NCBI GenBank assembly: GCA_902789725.1 | Contig: CADAPC010000025.1 | Location: forward strand, 1-35,847 | DNA from: an uncultured Bacteroidales bacterium | Lineage (GTDB): Bacteria; Bacteroidota; Bacteroidia; Bacteroidales; Bacteroidaceae | Length of the DNA stretch: 35,847 nt | Direction: 5' to 3' | Shown: piece by piece, positions 14,017-23,170 of the stretch | Position numbering within the stretch: the stretch's first letter is position 1 | Layout of the letters: each line of letters starts with the position of its first letter | Program-made: the position numbers and the translations under genes | Notes under the pieces: generated by a model | Told to the model about the DNA's origin: nothing | Database searches by the model: none | What the model saw: the letters and a program-made list of their open reading frames with translations, nothing else

Positions 14017-15861
14017 ATGAAACCGTTATTACAGATATTCATCTTGATGATGCTTTCCGTCAGTGCATTTGCCGATGGAGACATATCGTTTCGTGCATCA
14101 GCCCCTTCTTCCGTTGAGGCTGGAGGCAAGTTTCGTGTTCAGTTCACTGTCAACACACAGAATGTGTCCAATTTTAGCGCACCCGATTTCAAGGGATTTG
14201 ATGTTATTTATGGTCCTTCTACCTCGTCACAGAGCAGTTTCCAAATCATCAACGGGCACACATCCCAAAGCAGTAGCATTGTTTACACTTTTGTGCTCAT
14301 GGGTAACGATCCCGGCACTTACACCATAGGCAGTGCCAGCATTCAGGTCGATGGGAAAACCGTCAAGTCCAAACCTGTGCAAGTACGTGTCTTGCCAGGA
14401 GGTGCTGGAGGCAGTTCCAGTGGTGGAGGGTATTCCGGCAATAGCCGCACGAACCATTCCTCTCCCTCTTCTTCCTCATCTTCAGGTCCTAACATCTCAA
14501 GCAAAGATTTGTTCATGACAGCCACCGCCTCGCGCACCAATGTACATGAGCAGGAAGCTATCTTGTTGACTTACAAGATTTACACCTTGGTGGATCTTAC
14601 GCAGATGGATGGAAAACTTCCCACTCTCGATGGTTTCCAAATTCAGGAAATTCCATTGCCACGCAACAAGGAGTTTACCGTCGAGCAATACAACGGACGA
14701 AATTATCGCACGGTTGTATGGAGTCAGTATCTTCTCTTCCCACAAAAATCGGGAAATCTAACCATTCCTTCCATTCCTTACGAAGGTTTGGTCTTGACAC
14801 GCAACAGAAATATTGACCCCATTGAGGCCTTCTTCAACGGACAGAGTGGCTATACAGAGACAAAACGTAAAATCGCCACTCCAGCCCTCACCATCCATGT
14901 TTCCCCTCTTCCTAACAAACCTGCTGAGTTTTCAGGGGCTGTGGGAAAATTCTCTCTCTCTTCCAGCATCAGCACTAAAGAAGTGGATGCCAACGATGCC
15001 GTCACTTTGAAAATCGAAGTGAAGGGTAGCGGTAATATGAAGCTGATAGCTACTCCTCAAGTGAAATTCCCAAAAGATTTCGAAACGTATGATGCCAAAG
15101 TGAATGATAAGTTCCAATTGACCAAAAGCGGTTTGGCTGGAACCAAAGAGTTTGAGTATCTATTTGTTCCCCGTCATGCAGGAACTTACGAGATTCCAGC
15201 TACGGAATTTATCTATTTCGACACAGACGCTCGTTCCTATAAAACCCTCAAGACTGAGGGTTATACCCTCAAAGTCAACAAAGGGAAAGGTGGTTCTGGT
15301 CAGTCTGTTTCCAACTACAGTGGTCAGCAGCAGGAAATCCAACAGCTGAATCAGGACATTCGGTTCATCAAAAAAGGTGATGTAGCCCTGCACCGCCGAG
15401 GTGACACCTTCTTCGGCACATGGAAGTACATGCTTGCCTATCTCCTTCCCGTTCTGCTTTTCGTGCTCCTCATGTTCTTGGGTAGAAAGCGAATGAAAAC
15501 GAATGCCAATGTTGCTCTTTCACGTGGAAAGAAAGCGAACAAGGTGGCACTCAAACGTTTGAAGACATCTAAGAAATTATTGGACGAACACGATACTGGT
15601 AAATTCTTCGACGAAGTGCTTCGCGCCCTATGGGGATATGTAGGCGACAAATTCAACATGTCTCAAGAGTCCTTGAACAAGGAATACATAGAACAGTCGC
15701 TCAAGTCTCGCCAAGTGCCCGACGAGTACATTCAGCAATTCATGAAAGTGCTCAACGATTGTGAGTTTGCTCGCTACGCACCAGGCGACGTTAATGAGAA
15801 TATGGGAAATGTGTATAATAGTGCAATGGATGCCATTTCAAAAATGGAGGACAACTTGTAA
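14017..15861 (+). CDS. batD: Aerotolerance protein BatD
   Basis: A 614-residue membrane-anchored protein. A signal peptide (cleaved after SAFA) is followed by Ig-like beta domains beginning DGDISFRASAPSSVEAGG, then a Gly/Ser-rich linker (about 128-155), more beta domains typical of BatD (LFMTATASRTNVHEQEAILLTYKIYT, then SGAVGKFSLSSSIS and VKGSGNMKLI). A single transmembrane segment is at about 472-488 and a basic cytoplasmic C-terminal region follows (RKRMKTNANVALSRGKKANK and a helical domain). The similar cytoplasmic helical part in the gene at 10033 suggests both meet the same cytoplasmic partner. It starts 3 nt after batC. Confidence 0.93.
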   Translation: MKPLLQIFILMMLSVSAFADGDISFRASAPSSVEAGGKFRVQFTVNTQNVSNFSAPDFKGFDVIYGPSTSSQSSFQIINGHTSQSSSIVYTFVLMGNDPGTYTIGSASIQVDGKTVKSKPVQVRVLPGGAGGSSSGGGYSGNSRTNHSSPSSSSSSGPNISSKDLFMTATASRTNVHEQEAILLTYKIYTLVDLTQMDGKLPTLDGFQIQEIPLPRNKEFTVEQYNGRNYRTVVWSQYLLFPQKSGNLTIPSIPYEGLVLTRNRNIDPIEAFFNGQSGYTETKRKIATPALTIHVSPLPNKPAEFSGAVGKFSLSSSISTKEVDANDAVTLKIEVKGSGNMKLIATPQVKFPKDFETYDAKVNDKFQLTKSGLAGTKEFEYLFVPRHAGTYEIPATEFIYFDTDARSYKTLKTEGYTLKVNKGKGGSGQSVSNYSGQQQEIQQLNQDIRFIKKGDVALHRRGDTFFGTWKYMLAYLLPVLLFVLLMFLGRKRMKTNANVALSRGKKANKVALKRLKTSKKLLDEHDTGKFFDEVLRALWGYVGDKFNMSQESLNKEYIEQSLKSRQVPDEYIQQFMKVLNDCEFARYAPGDVNENMGNVYNSAMDAISKMEDNL

Positions 15862-15908
15862 AATTGTTGAATAATCAAGAGCTAAGAATCAATAACATCC
15901 GATTAGTC

Positions 15909-16664
15909 ATGCATACAGTTCAAAAGATATTTCTACTTGTCGTTTTCGTGTTTTCTTTTGCTGCCAGCTTTGCTGCATCAAAAGAACAAGCCGATGCCCT
16001 ATATGAACAAGACAAATTTGCCGAGGCTGCATCCATCTACGAAACGTTGCTGAAAACAGAAGGAGTGGCTGCTGAAGTCTATTATAATCTGGGCAACTGT
16101 TACTATAAACTCGACGAGATTCCTCTTGCGGTACTGAATTACGAACGTGCATATCTGCTTGAGCCAGGCGACGAGGACATACGTGCCAATTTGGCTTTAG
16201 CTCGTGGCAAGACCATCGACAAAGTGGTGCCTCCTTCCGAAATGTTCTTTGTCACCTGGTGGCGCGATTTAACCCATTGCATGAGCATTCAAACATGGAC
16301 AACGTTAGGCATTGTGTCTTTCATTCTGATGCTGATAGGGGTGCTTGTCTATATGTTTGTCATGCCAATCACCATCCGCAAAGTGGGTGTGTATGGTGCC
16401 ATGGGGCTGTTTGTCATCGTGTTGGTGGCCAACTTGGCAGCTTTGTCCCAACATCTTGATCAAGCCCATCGCAACACTGCCATCATTCTCACTCCTGCTG
16501 TCACCGTGAAAAGTTCACCAAGCCACACCAGCACAGATCTCTTCCTCATTCACGAAGGCTCGAAAGTCCAGATATTAGATGCTTCGATGGCTGAGTGGAT
16601 GGAAATTAAATTTGAAGAAGGGAAACAGGGGTGGATTCCAACCAAAGCCTTAGAAGTCATATAG
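15909..16664 (+). CDS. batE: Aerotolerance protein BatE (TPR and SH3)
   Basis: The frame is open from a TTG at 15864, but the ATG at 15909 gives a clean signal peptide (MHTVQKIFLLVVFVFSFAAS), so I choose it (251 residues). TPR units follow (ADALYEQDKFAEAASIYETLL, VYYNLGNCYYKLDEIPLAVLNYERAY). Two transmembrane segments lie near residues 130-150 and 160-178. The C-terminal part (about 190-251) is an SH3-like domain: VTVKSSPSHTSTDLFLIHEGSKV, then WMEIKFEEGKQGWIP. This architecture is standard for BatE. It is the last bat gene, 47 nt after batD, and is followed 36 nt later by a PAP2 phosphatase gene. Confidence 0.9.
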   Translation: MHTVQKIFLLVVFVFSFAASFAASKEQADALYEQDKFAEAASIYETLLKTEGVAAEVYYNLGNCYYKLDEIPLAVLNYERAYLLEPGDEDIRANLALARGKTIDKVVPPSEMFFVTWWRDLTHCMSIQTWTTLGIVSFILMLIGVLVYMFVMPITIRKVGVYGAMGLFVIVLVANLAALSQHLDQAHRNTAIILTPAVTVKSSPSHTSTDLFLIHEGSKVQILDASMAEWMEIKFEEGKQGWIPTKALEVI

Positions 16665-16700
16665 ATTTGCACACTCCTAAGTTATTGTAAACGAAAAAAC

Positions 16701-17393
16701 ATGAACGAGCTAAACGAATTAGACCATCAGCTTACACTCGCCATCAATGGCAGTAACAGTCTCTTCTGGGACAATGTCATGTACACCGTGACCAACACAT
16801 TCTCTTGGTCAGTGGTCATAGTTACCTTGCTTGTCATTATTTTCAAGAACAACACTTTGAAAGAGGTCATCATGATTTATGTCACCATGGCCTTGCTCAT
16901 CTTTGTGGCCGACCGCATTTGTTCTGGCTTAGTGAAACCGATGGTGGCTCGCTGGCGTCCCGCACAAGACCCGCAGCTGATGTATTTCGTCGATGTTGTC
17001 CGCAACTATCGTGGTGGGCGGTTTGGATTCTTCTCAGGTCATGCCTGCAACACCATGTGTATGGCTGTATTCCTTTCGTGGCTTTTGCGTAGTCCTAAAA
17101 TAACTATCACACTCCTGTTTTGGTCTTTGACCACCACCTTCACTCGGCTTTATTTGGGAGTCCATTATTTAGGCGATGTCATCGTTGGCTTCCTTGTTGG
17201 TGCTGTTCTTGGTTGTCTTTTCTATTGGGTCATGGAACGTTTTGTCCATCCCCTCATTGGCATGAAACGTTTCATTTCCGAACAGTTCACTTCCTCAGGC
17301 TATCTTAAAAGCGACATGGACACCTTTATGACCATCATTTTCTTCAATTACATCTGCGTCATCATTTTTGCGATGACATTAGGAATCGGTTAA
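16701..17393 (+). CDS. PAP2 family membrane phosphatase
   Basis: A 230-residue integral membrane phosphatase of the PAP2 superfamily. The three catalytic motifs are visible: KPMVARWRP (C1, KxxxxxxRP), FSGHA (C2, with the catalytic histidine) and TRLYLGVHYLGD (C3, where the usual SR is TR). About six transmembrane segments are predicted. Likely substrates are lipid phosphates such as undecaprenyl pyrophosphate or phosphatidate/PGP-type lipids; the sequence does not decide. It lies 36 nt after batE with no terminator between, so it may be read with the bat operon. The gene converges on sbcC; the 41-nt gap shows only a weak hairpin. Confidence 0.9.
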   Translation: MNELNELDHQLTLAINGSNSLFWDNVMYTVTNTFSWSVVIVTLLVIIFKNNTLKEVIMIYVTMALLIFVADRICSGLVKPMVARWRPAQDPQLMYFVDVVRNYRGGRFGFFSGHACNTMCMAVFLSWLLRSPKITITLLFWSLTTTFTRLYLGVHYLGDVIVGFLVGAVLGCLFYWVMERFVHPLIGMKRFISEQFTSSGYLKSDMDTFMTIIFFNYICVIIFAMTLGIG

Positions 17394-17434
17394 GAATTCT
17401 CTTCTCCCATTCTCGCCTTCTTCAGGCTGTTATA

Positions 17435-20320
17435 TCAATTTTCTGGAATAATTTTGACCTTGCTGCTCGAGTGGTTGCCTTCTTGAAGCACCTGAATTTG
17501 TATTGGAATGCGGTCTTGTAGTTCTTCCACATGACTGATGATGCCCACATGGCGTCCCGACTTTGTGTGCAGGGAACGGAGGGTGTTGATTGCGTTCTGC
17601 AAAGGTTCACCACTGAGGGTACCAAATCCTTCGTCAATAAACAACGTATTTACAGCTAACTGTTTCCCTATATCACTTAATGCTAATGCCAACGAGAGGG
17701 ATACCAGAAAACTCTCACCTCCCGAAATGGTGCTGGCAGCTCGGTTCACATAGCCTTGATAAGCATCTTCAAGCATGATAATGAAAGTGCCGGGAGCCAC
17801 CTTCAGAGTATAGCGGTCGGTCAGCGTCTTCATGTAGCTGTTGGCAGAATGAATCAAGCTTGTGAGCACATAGCTTTGGGCAATTTTTCTGAACTTGCTG
17901 CCAGTAGCGTCGCCAATCAGTATGTTCATTCGCCCCCATTTCTGGTAGTCAGCTTTTTTGTTCTCAGCATCAGCTATCAGTTCACTCAGTCGCAGTTTGT
18001 TCTCTTCGTCTGCCTTTAACTCCTGACTGAGTGCTCCTTTTCTCACATTGGCTTCCGTCATTCGTTTGTCGCTCTCCTGCACTTGCATGTCAAGCCCTTC
18101 TTCCGTCTCTCCTTCGGCATAGATAGGTTTGTGCTGCCGATGTTCCTCCTGCTGTTTCGTCACAGCCTGTAAGAGGGTCTTTTGTGTTAGTTCTTTGCGT
18201 CGAGAAGCTTCCAACAAAGCATTTTTTTCATTGATGGCGCGAGAGGAGTAACTGCTTAAGTGTAGCAACCTTCCTTCCGTAATGCCTTCATGTTGCAGAT
18301 AGAAACTGTCTATGCGTTTTTGGTTCTCTTCAATCGTGCAGCTCAATTGTAGCAGATCATTCTGTTTGGAATTTGCCAGCTCCTTGGTCACCTCAATTCG
18401 GTGGAAACAGGCATCAACACTTTGCTTATTCTTTTCTACAATAGCCTTCTTCCCATCCCATTCATTCCTCATCCTGTCAAGTGCTTTTCTGAGTTCCTTC
18501 ACCTCACTCTCTTGTTTTTCGCCATCTTTGATTTGCTGCTCCAGTCCACTCAATGCACATGCGGTCTTGTCCTTCAGATCTTGCAACGTCATGCGAACGT
18601 CCTCATCTGTAGAATCAATTCCACAGGCTTTACACGCAGAAGCCAGTTTCTGCTCCACGCTCTCCACGGTCTTCTCTTTCTCCAAACTATCTTTATCTCG
18701 TTCGTATGTCCGTTGAGCGGTTTTGATTTCCACCTCCAACTTGTTCTTTTCTGTCACGATGCTGTTGTAATCCCTTTCAGCCTCGTTGAACGTCGTCGTC
18801 AAACTTTTTACCAATGCAGCCAGTTCTTCATCATGTGGCAGTTCACTCGCAATTATCTGTCCGCAAACAGGACATCGGTCGCCTGCCCGAAGTTTCTGGC
18901 GCATGGCGCGAGCAAATTTGTCAATTGTGTCTTTCTGTTTGTCAAGCAATGCCTTGTATGTGTTCATTCTCACTTCGGCATCATGAATCTTGGGTGTGTA
19001 TAGTTCCAGTTTCTTTTTATTTTCTTGAATGTTGGTCAACGACTCTACCAAAGCTTGGCGTGCATGATTTACTTTTTCTTTGGCCTCTGCCAGTGATGTC
19101 AAGAGTTCTGCTGCAGTTCTGGCCGATAGTAACAAGTCTTTGGCTCTCTCATGTTCTTTTCTCAGTGTGGGCAGATTGAGTGTCGCCAAATCTTCCTCCT
19201 GACTAAGCAAAACCATTTGTTGCTTTTCATAACGTTCTTTTGCCATTTCAGCTTCTTTGCGCGATTGCTCTAAGGCTGGCTGGAACGTTTCCACCTGTTT
19301 TTTGTTTTCCGTATCGAGGGTGGTTTGTAGTTGAGCAAGTTCCTTTTTCCGTTCTTCCACATGCAGGCGCGCATCATTTCTTGCCTGCAGCCAGTTCCTT
19401 ACATCAATAGTTGCTTGCCAAAGGCTCACCAAATCCTCCTCTTGCTTAAAATCTTCGCTGTGGGTGATAGCCTCTGCTTTCTCACTTTCTTCAGCAGCTT
19501 TCTTCACTCGCTCAGTCAAGTCTGCATCCGTCTTCAGCCATTCCAACTTTTTCTTGTAAGTGTCATGAAGCGTTTTAGCTTCTGCGTGTTGAATTTCAAG
19601 GGCTGTAATCTCCTCCTTCTTCTTCGCAATGTCTTCCTCTGTCAGGGTCTGTATGTTGCTCATCAACTGTTGGGCTTCCTCCCATAGCTTTCGCTTTGCC
19701 GAGGTTACTTCGTACACTTTCGCACCAATCTTCGTGTAGATGTCCACACCCGTAATCTTTTCCAAAATTTCAGCCTTTTCGTCATCTTTGCTGTTCAGAA
19801 AACGCGTAAACTCTCCTTGTGCCAACAAGGTGGTTCGGCAAAACTGCTTGAAGTCGAGTCCGATAGCGGCATAAATCTCATCACGGATTTCCTTCTCCCG
19901 ATTGAGGCAAACATGGGTGTCGAGGTTGCGCAACTGCCATTCTTTCGATTTCAAGTTGCCGGTGGCCTTGTTTCTGGCTCGAGCCACCGACCATGTGGCC
20001 TCGTAGTGCAATCCGTTGCTGCCGACGAACGTCAGCCTGACAAAAGCCTCGCCCGTGTTGCGGCGCATCAGCTGACGTGGGTCATCGATTCTCACCGTCT
20101 TTTCTCCGTCCATCGTGTCACCCTGCATTTTGGTTGCATCCAAGCGGGGGGTGTCGGCATACAATGCCAGGCAGATGGCATCCAGTATCGTTGACTTTCC
20201 CGCGCCCGTCTTCCCAGTAATGAGAAACACTTCGCTGTCTGTCAATGGTTGGGCGTCGAAGTCGATTGTGGCATCCTCAATCGATGCTATGTTATGGATG
20301 GTTAATTTCTGTAACTTCAT
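17435..20320 (-). CDS. sbcC: Exonuclease subunit SbcC (SMC-like ATPase)
   Basis: A 961-residue SMC-like ATPase, partner of the SbcD nuclease. Together they cleave hairpins, palindromes and protein-blocked DNA ends. The N-terminal ATPase half has Walker A GKTGAGKST (36-44) and the Q-loop segment CRTTLLAQGEFTRFL. Long coiled coils flank a zinc hook (C483-PV-C486). The C-terminal half has the ABC signature SGGES (about 866-870), followed by Walker B TLFIDEGFG (about 891-899). Length is near the usual 1000-1050. Its start overlaps the end of sbcD by 4 nt, so both subunits are translationally coupled. Confidence 0.95.
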   Translation of the reverse strand: MKLQKLTIHNIASIEDATIDFDAQPLTDSEVFLITGKTGAGKSTILDAICLALYADTPRLDATKMQGDTMDGEKTVRIDDPRQLMRRNTGEAFVRLTFVGSNGLHYEATWSVARARNKATGNLKSKEWQLRNLDTHVCLNREKEIRDEIYAAIGLDFKQFCRTTLLAQGEFTRFLNSKDDEKAEILEKITGVDIYTKIGAKVYEVTSAKRKLWEEAQQLMSNIQTLTEEDIAKKKEEITALEIQHAEAKTLHDTYKKKLEWLKTDADLTERVKKAAEESEKAEAITHSEDFKQEEDLVSLWQATIDVRNWLQARNDARLHVEERKKELAQLQTTLDTENKKQVETFQPALEQSRKEAEMAKERYEKQQMVLLSQEEDLATLNLPTLRKEHERAKDLLLSARTAAELLTSLAEAKEKVNHARQALVESLTNIQENKKKLELYTPKIHDAEVRMNTYKALLDKQKDTIDKFARAMRQKLRAGDRCPVCGQIIASELPHDEELAALVKSLTTTFNEAERDYNSIVTEKNKLEVEIKTAQRTYERDKDSLEKEKTVESVEQKLASACKACGIDSTDEDVRMTLQDLKDKTACALSGLEQQIKDGEKQESEVKELRKALDRMRNEWDGKKAIVEKNKQSVDACFHRIEVTKELANSKQNDLLQLSCTIEENQKRIDSFYLQHEGITEGRLLHLSSYSSRAINEKNALLEASRRKELTQKTLLQAVTKQQEEHRQHKPIYAEGETEEGLDMQVQESDKRMTEANVRKGALSQELKADEENKLRLSELIADAENKKADYQKWGRMNILIGDATGSKFRKIAQSYVLTSLIHSANSYMKTLTDRYTLKVAPGTFIIMLEDAYQGYVNRAASTISGGESFLVSLSLALALSDIGKQLAVNTLFIDEGFGTLSGEPLQNAINTLRSLHTKSGRHVGIISHVEELQDRIPIQIQVLQEGNHSSSKVKIIPEN

Positions 20321-21501
20321 TCCTTGGTTCTCCTTTCTTCATTTCGGGCATCTTCATTCACCATCGTCATCAGTTCGCGAAACATGTCCTGCATTTCGCT
20401 GTCAAAGTCTATCCCTGTATCCTCTGCAAACCTTTTCGCTATCTCCACAGGTTCTTCTGCTTGAAACTCCTGCACACTGAGCATTTTGGCTTCCGTCTGT
20501 TGTGCGGCTTTGCGCCTTGCATTGATGCAGCAAAACCGGCATTGCTTCCCCTCTGTCAGCTGTGAAGCTTCGGTTTGAGCTTCCAAAGGCAGAAAATTGT
20601 CAATCTCCACGTTTAGGCGGATGTAGGCAGGAATGTCGGCAGGGAATTTGCTTAGGAGAACGGTGGCTTCCTCCCAGGTGGCAAAGCCTTCTGTGGGTAG
20701 CGTCACCAATGGGTGGGGATTGATGATTTCTTTCTTCTCCACATTGGGTGTGTCGCCATGCTTGCCGATCTCTACAATGCTGACAGAATGGGTGTACGAT
20801 TCATCAAAACTCACAGGTAGCGGAGTGCCGCAATACCTCACTTTATGTTTGCCGCTATGCACAAACTGTTCATGATGAATATGCCCCAATGCCAAATAGT
20901 CATATCCGTCGCCCAGCAGTGCCAAGTCCGTCGCATCAATTCCTCCCACCGTCATTTCTGTTGCATGGTCGTGTCCGCGAAAGTCACACCCTCCGATGGT
21001 GGTGTGGGCAGTCATCACAACGGGGAGTCCTTTCAGGTTCAGTTCCTCTGTGAGGCTGGTCAGTTGTTGGAAAAAGCCTTCAGGCAGGTTCCGCTCAGTA
21101 GAGTAGGGAACAGCTATCACATATCCCTTGCCAGGCACCTCCACAATATGTTCCTCCGGATGCTCCTTCTCTACCTGTCCGATGGCATACACGTTCAGTT
21201 CTCTCCAGGGCGCTTGGAAAATTTCCAATTTCGTTCCGCTATCGTGGTTGCCTGCTGTCACAACAATCACCATATTTGGTTGAGCCTTGTGAATGTTCAG
21301 CAAGGCATTCGTCAGCATCGTTTGCACGGCAGCCGAAGGTTGAGGCGTATGATACACGTCGCCACACAGCAGAAACACGTCGGGTTTCTGTTCCTTTACG
21401 ATGTTCACCATCTGTTCCAGCATGCACAGTTGTTCCTGTGTCCTGTCGTAATTATACAAGATGTGTCCCAGATGCCAGTCACTTGTATGCAGTATTTTCA
21501 T
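20317..21501 (-). CDS. sbcD: Exonuclease subunit SbcD (Mre11-type nuclease)
   Basis: A 394-residue metallophosphoesterase, the bacterial Mre11 homologue. The metal-binding motifs are all present: DWHLGH (7-12), CGDVYH, AGNHDSGTK, MTAHTTIGG and LALGHIHHEQ. The capping domain follows, with the C-terminal segment that binds SbcC (about 330-394, ending in acidic and then basic helices). A cysteine cluster (GKQCRFCC, around 317-325) in the cap region is less common and may be clade-specific. It is the first gene of the sbcD-sbcC operon; the 98 nt upstream show no clear consensus promoter. Confidence 0.95.
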   Translation of the reverse strand: MKILHTSDWHLGHILYNYDRTQEQLCMLEQMVNIVKEQKPDVFLLCGDVYHTPQPSAAVQTMLTNALLNIHKAQPNMVIVVTAGNHDSGTKLEIFQAPWRELNVYAIGQVEKEHPEEHIVEVPGKGYVIAVPYSTERNLPEGFFQQLTSLTEELNLKGLPVVMTAHTTIGGCDFRGHDHATEMTVGGIDATDLALLGDGYDYLALGHIHHEQFVHSGKHKVRYCGTPLPVSFDESYTHSVSIVEIGKHGDTPNVEKKEIINPHPLVTLPTEGFATWEEATVLLSKFPADIPAYIRLNVEIDNFLPLEAQTEASQLTEGKQCRFCCINARRKAAQQTEAKMLSVQEFQAEEPVEIAKRFAEDTGIDFDSEMQDMFRELMTMVNEDARNEERRTKE

Positions 21502-21599
21502 GTTCCCAGCAGTTAAGATTAAAATGGGTAATTCTGAATTTATTTCGGTGTACCTTGCTTTCTCATTGCGTAATTTGGGGCAAGGCTAACGAAAAGGTT

Positions 21600-22448
21600 T
21601 CACCATACATTGATGTCATCCATGTCAAATACAGCATCCTTGATGGAATTGCAAAGGGTGGGGAAGAAGCGATACCCCGTTACCCTTTCCACCTGACGGA
21701 TGGAATTCACATAAAAGTCCTTCTTACGGTTCCCCTCCGTATTTCTGCAAATAAATCCAATCCCTTTCCGATTTCCCTCTTCGACGCACAGCACAACCTT
21801 GAAGAAAGCTTCAGGTACAGGCACCTGATTTTGCCCAATCCGTTCATGCTCCTGACTCTTGAAGAAAATTGGTCCGCAAACGATGAACACTCTACCATAT
21901 TGCTGCGCCCATTTTCGGCAAGCATTCTCAATCTCCTTCCAATCCCCCCTGTTCAGCTTTGGATGCTGCGGACACATATTTGACAAAACGAAAGTTTCAT
22001 CCCTTCCCGCATCATCCCAATTGCAATCCCCTCCAGGGCACATGTGTCCTCTGTCGTAGCCCGAATGTGCATAATCCTCCAGCGTGGAACGCTCCTCCTC
22101 AGGCAGTTCCTCATCCACCCTGTAGTCATTCCACACACCTTCCTTACGATTCATCACATGCTCACCCCGCAGTTCCCACATCACCCAGTTGGGCTGGCGA
22201 GTCATCTTGTTGTAAGAAACGGTATAGCAATACCTTTCCAGCAATCTGCTTGAAATCGTGTCAGAAATAACAGGGTAACCCACCTCATCAAGTACACTCC
22301 ATCTTTCCCGTCCACCCTCCGTTTGAGTGGGTTCATCCCTTTCAGGTAACCCCATTGTGTCTATGCGATTACGTGAACAGGTGCTGCATGACAGGAAAGT
22401 GATGAGGGCAAGCAGTACAAATACAAATTGAAACATAAGTCTATTCAT
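21600..22448 (-). CDS. Lipoprotein DNA/RNA non-specific endonuclease
   Basis: A 282-residue exported nuclease of the NUC1/EndoG (DNA/RNA non-specific, beta-beta-alpha metal) family. The N-terminus is a lipoprotein-like signal with cysteines at 21 and 24 (TFLSCSTC). The catalytic motif is YDRGHMCPGGD (D132-R-G-H135), where many members have DRGHLAPAGD; the histidine base is present, and Asn residues in LSNMCPQHPKLNRGDW provide metal binding. Further family segments are VFIVCGPIFF and a final PxxF/K region. It probably degrades extracellular nucleic acids at the cell surface or in the periplasm. A promoter lies upstream (22528-22559). Confidence 0.9.
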   Translation of the reverse strand: MNRLMFQFVFVLLALITFLSCSTCSRNRIDTMGLPERDEPTQTEGGRERWSVLDEVGYPVISDTISSRLLERYCYTVSYNKMTRQPNWVMWELRGEHVMNRKEGVWNDYRVDEELPEEERSTLEDYAHSGYDRGHMCPGGDCNWDDAGRDETFVLSNMCPQHPKLNRGDWKEIENACRKWAQQYGRVFIVCGPIFFKSQEHERIGQNQVPVPEAFFKVVLCVEEGNRKGIGFICRNTEGNRKKDFYVNSIRQVERVTGYRFFPTLCNSIKDAVFDMDDINVW

Positions 22449-22527
22449 TCTATTAGTGATTATCTGTTATTCCATCAACTATTTCCAAGCAGGAATAACC
22501 ATCTTCTGTTCTGATTAAAACTGGTGG

Positions 22528-22559
22528 CAAAAGTACGGATTATTTAATGAATTAGCAAG
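22528..22559 (-). promoter_or_regulatory. Promoter of the nuclease gene
   Basis: On the minus strand, CTTG (22559-22556), 20 nt, TACTTTTG (22535-22528) fits the Bacteroidetes consensus with one mismatch in the -33 box. The start codon lies about 80 nt downstream. Confidence 0.6.
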
Positions 22560-22681
22560 TTTACATGAGATTTTATTTCAGCAATTAAGCAAAACTCTGC
22601 TTTTTAGGGCATGCTTAGGCGAAAACGGTTATAGGTAACAGGAAGCCCACCGTGGGTTAAGACAGCATAAATTCGTCAGTT

Positions 22682-23077
22682 ATGAAAAAATATTTTGAAA
22701 CTTTGGAAAAATATTTTGAAAGTTTTGAAATTTATTTGTCAAAGGAAGAAAATAGAAACTCATCTACTCATAAGTAGTAAACAAAAGTGGTTTATACCTA
22801 ATAAAATATTGATGTGGACGGACAGAATGAGCTATGGGTGCGAAGTGATGAGGGGCAGGACTGGCAGGGTGTGTTTGCTATTGATGGTGATAGCGTGATA
22901 CTGCTGGCCAATGCTGAAAAGTATGTGCGTTTTGATATTTTCGGAGAAGAGAATGAGGTGGATAGTGAATCCTATAAGATTGATGACGAGGATGTGGATG
23001 AGGATGCATACGAGGCGTTCAAAGACAAACTGGGGGATGAAGTTGAAATGGCTGCGGAAAGGATTCAGATTCAGTAG
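22682..23077 (+). pseudogene. Decayed gene with acidic VCBS-like C-terminal part
   Basis: An ATG at 22682 opens a charged, aromatic peptide of 31 codons (MKKYFETLEKYFESFEIYLS...) that stops at TAG 22775. Two in-frame TAA codons follow by 22804. In the same frame, coding-like sequence resumes at 22805 (NIDVDGQNELWVRSDEG, then VFAIDGDSVILLANAEK) and runs to a stop at 23077, ending in a very acidic region. The DVDGQNELWVR segment resembles the calcium-binding/FG-GAP type repeat DxDGxxELxV and looks like an internal part, not a protein start; the only nearby start is a GTG at 22814. The simplest view is one gene broken in the middle. It is also possible that 22814-23077 is a short intact gene of 87 residues. 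Confidence 0.4.
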
Positions 23078-23097
23078 TGAAGTGAAAAGTCTGAATG

Positions 23098-23134
23098 AAA
23101 AAGGGGCGTATCAGAAAAGTTCTGGTACGCCCCT
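23098..23134 (-). terminator. Terminator of the galactose cluster
   Basis: Read on the minus strand, AGGGGCGTA (23134-23126) pairs with TACGCCCCT (23110-23102), with additional CAG/CTG pairing near the loop, and five T residues follow. It lies 37 nt past galK. The plus strand lacks a good T-run, so it works mainly for galK. Confidence 0.8.
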
Positions 23135-23170
23135 GAAAATATTAGTATGTAAACAATGAAAAGAGTCGAT

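Noticed and set aside
18401..19003. 200-residue plus-strand frame inside sbcC
   Set aside because: Antisense to an intact sbcC coiled-coil region with no domain of its own.
20845..21516. 223-residue plus-strand frame inside sbcD
   Set aside because: Antisense to a full set of sbcD metal-binding motifs; composition not protein-like.
22695..22898. 67-residue plus-strand frame overlapping the decayed gene
   Set aside because: Out of frame with the coding-like acidic sequence and begins inside an AT-rich repeat; the other frame has the better protein signal.
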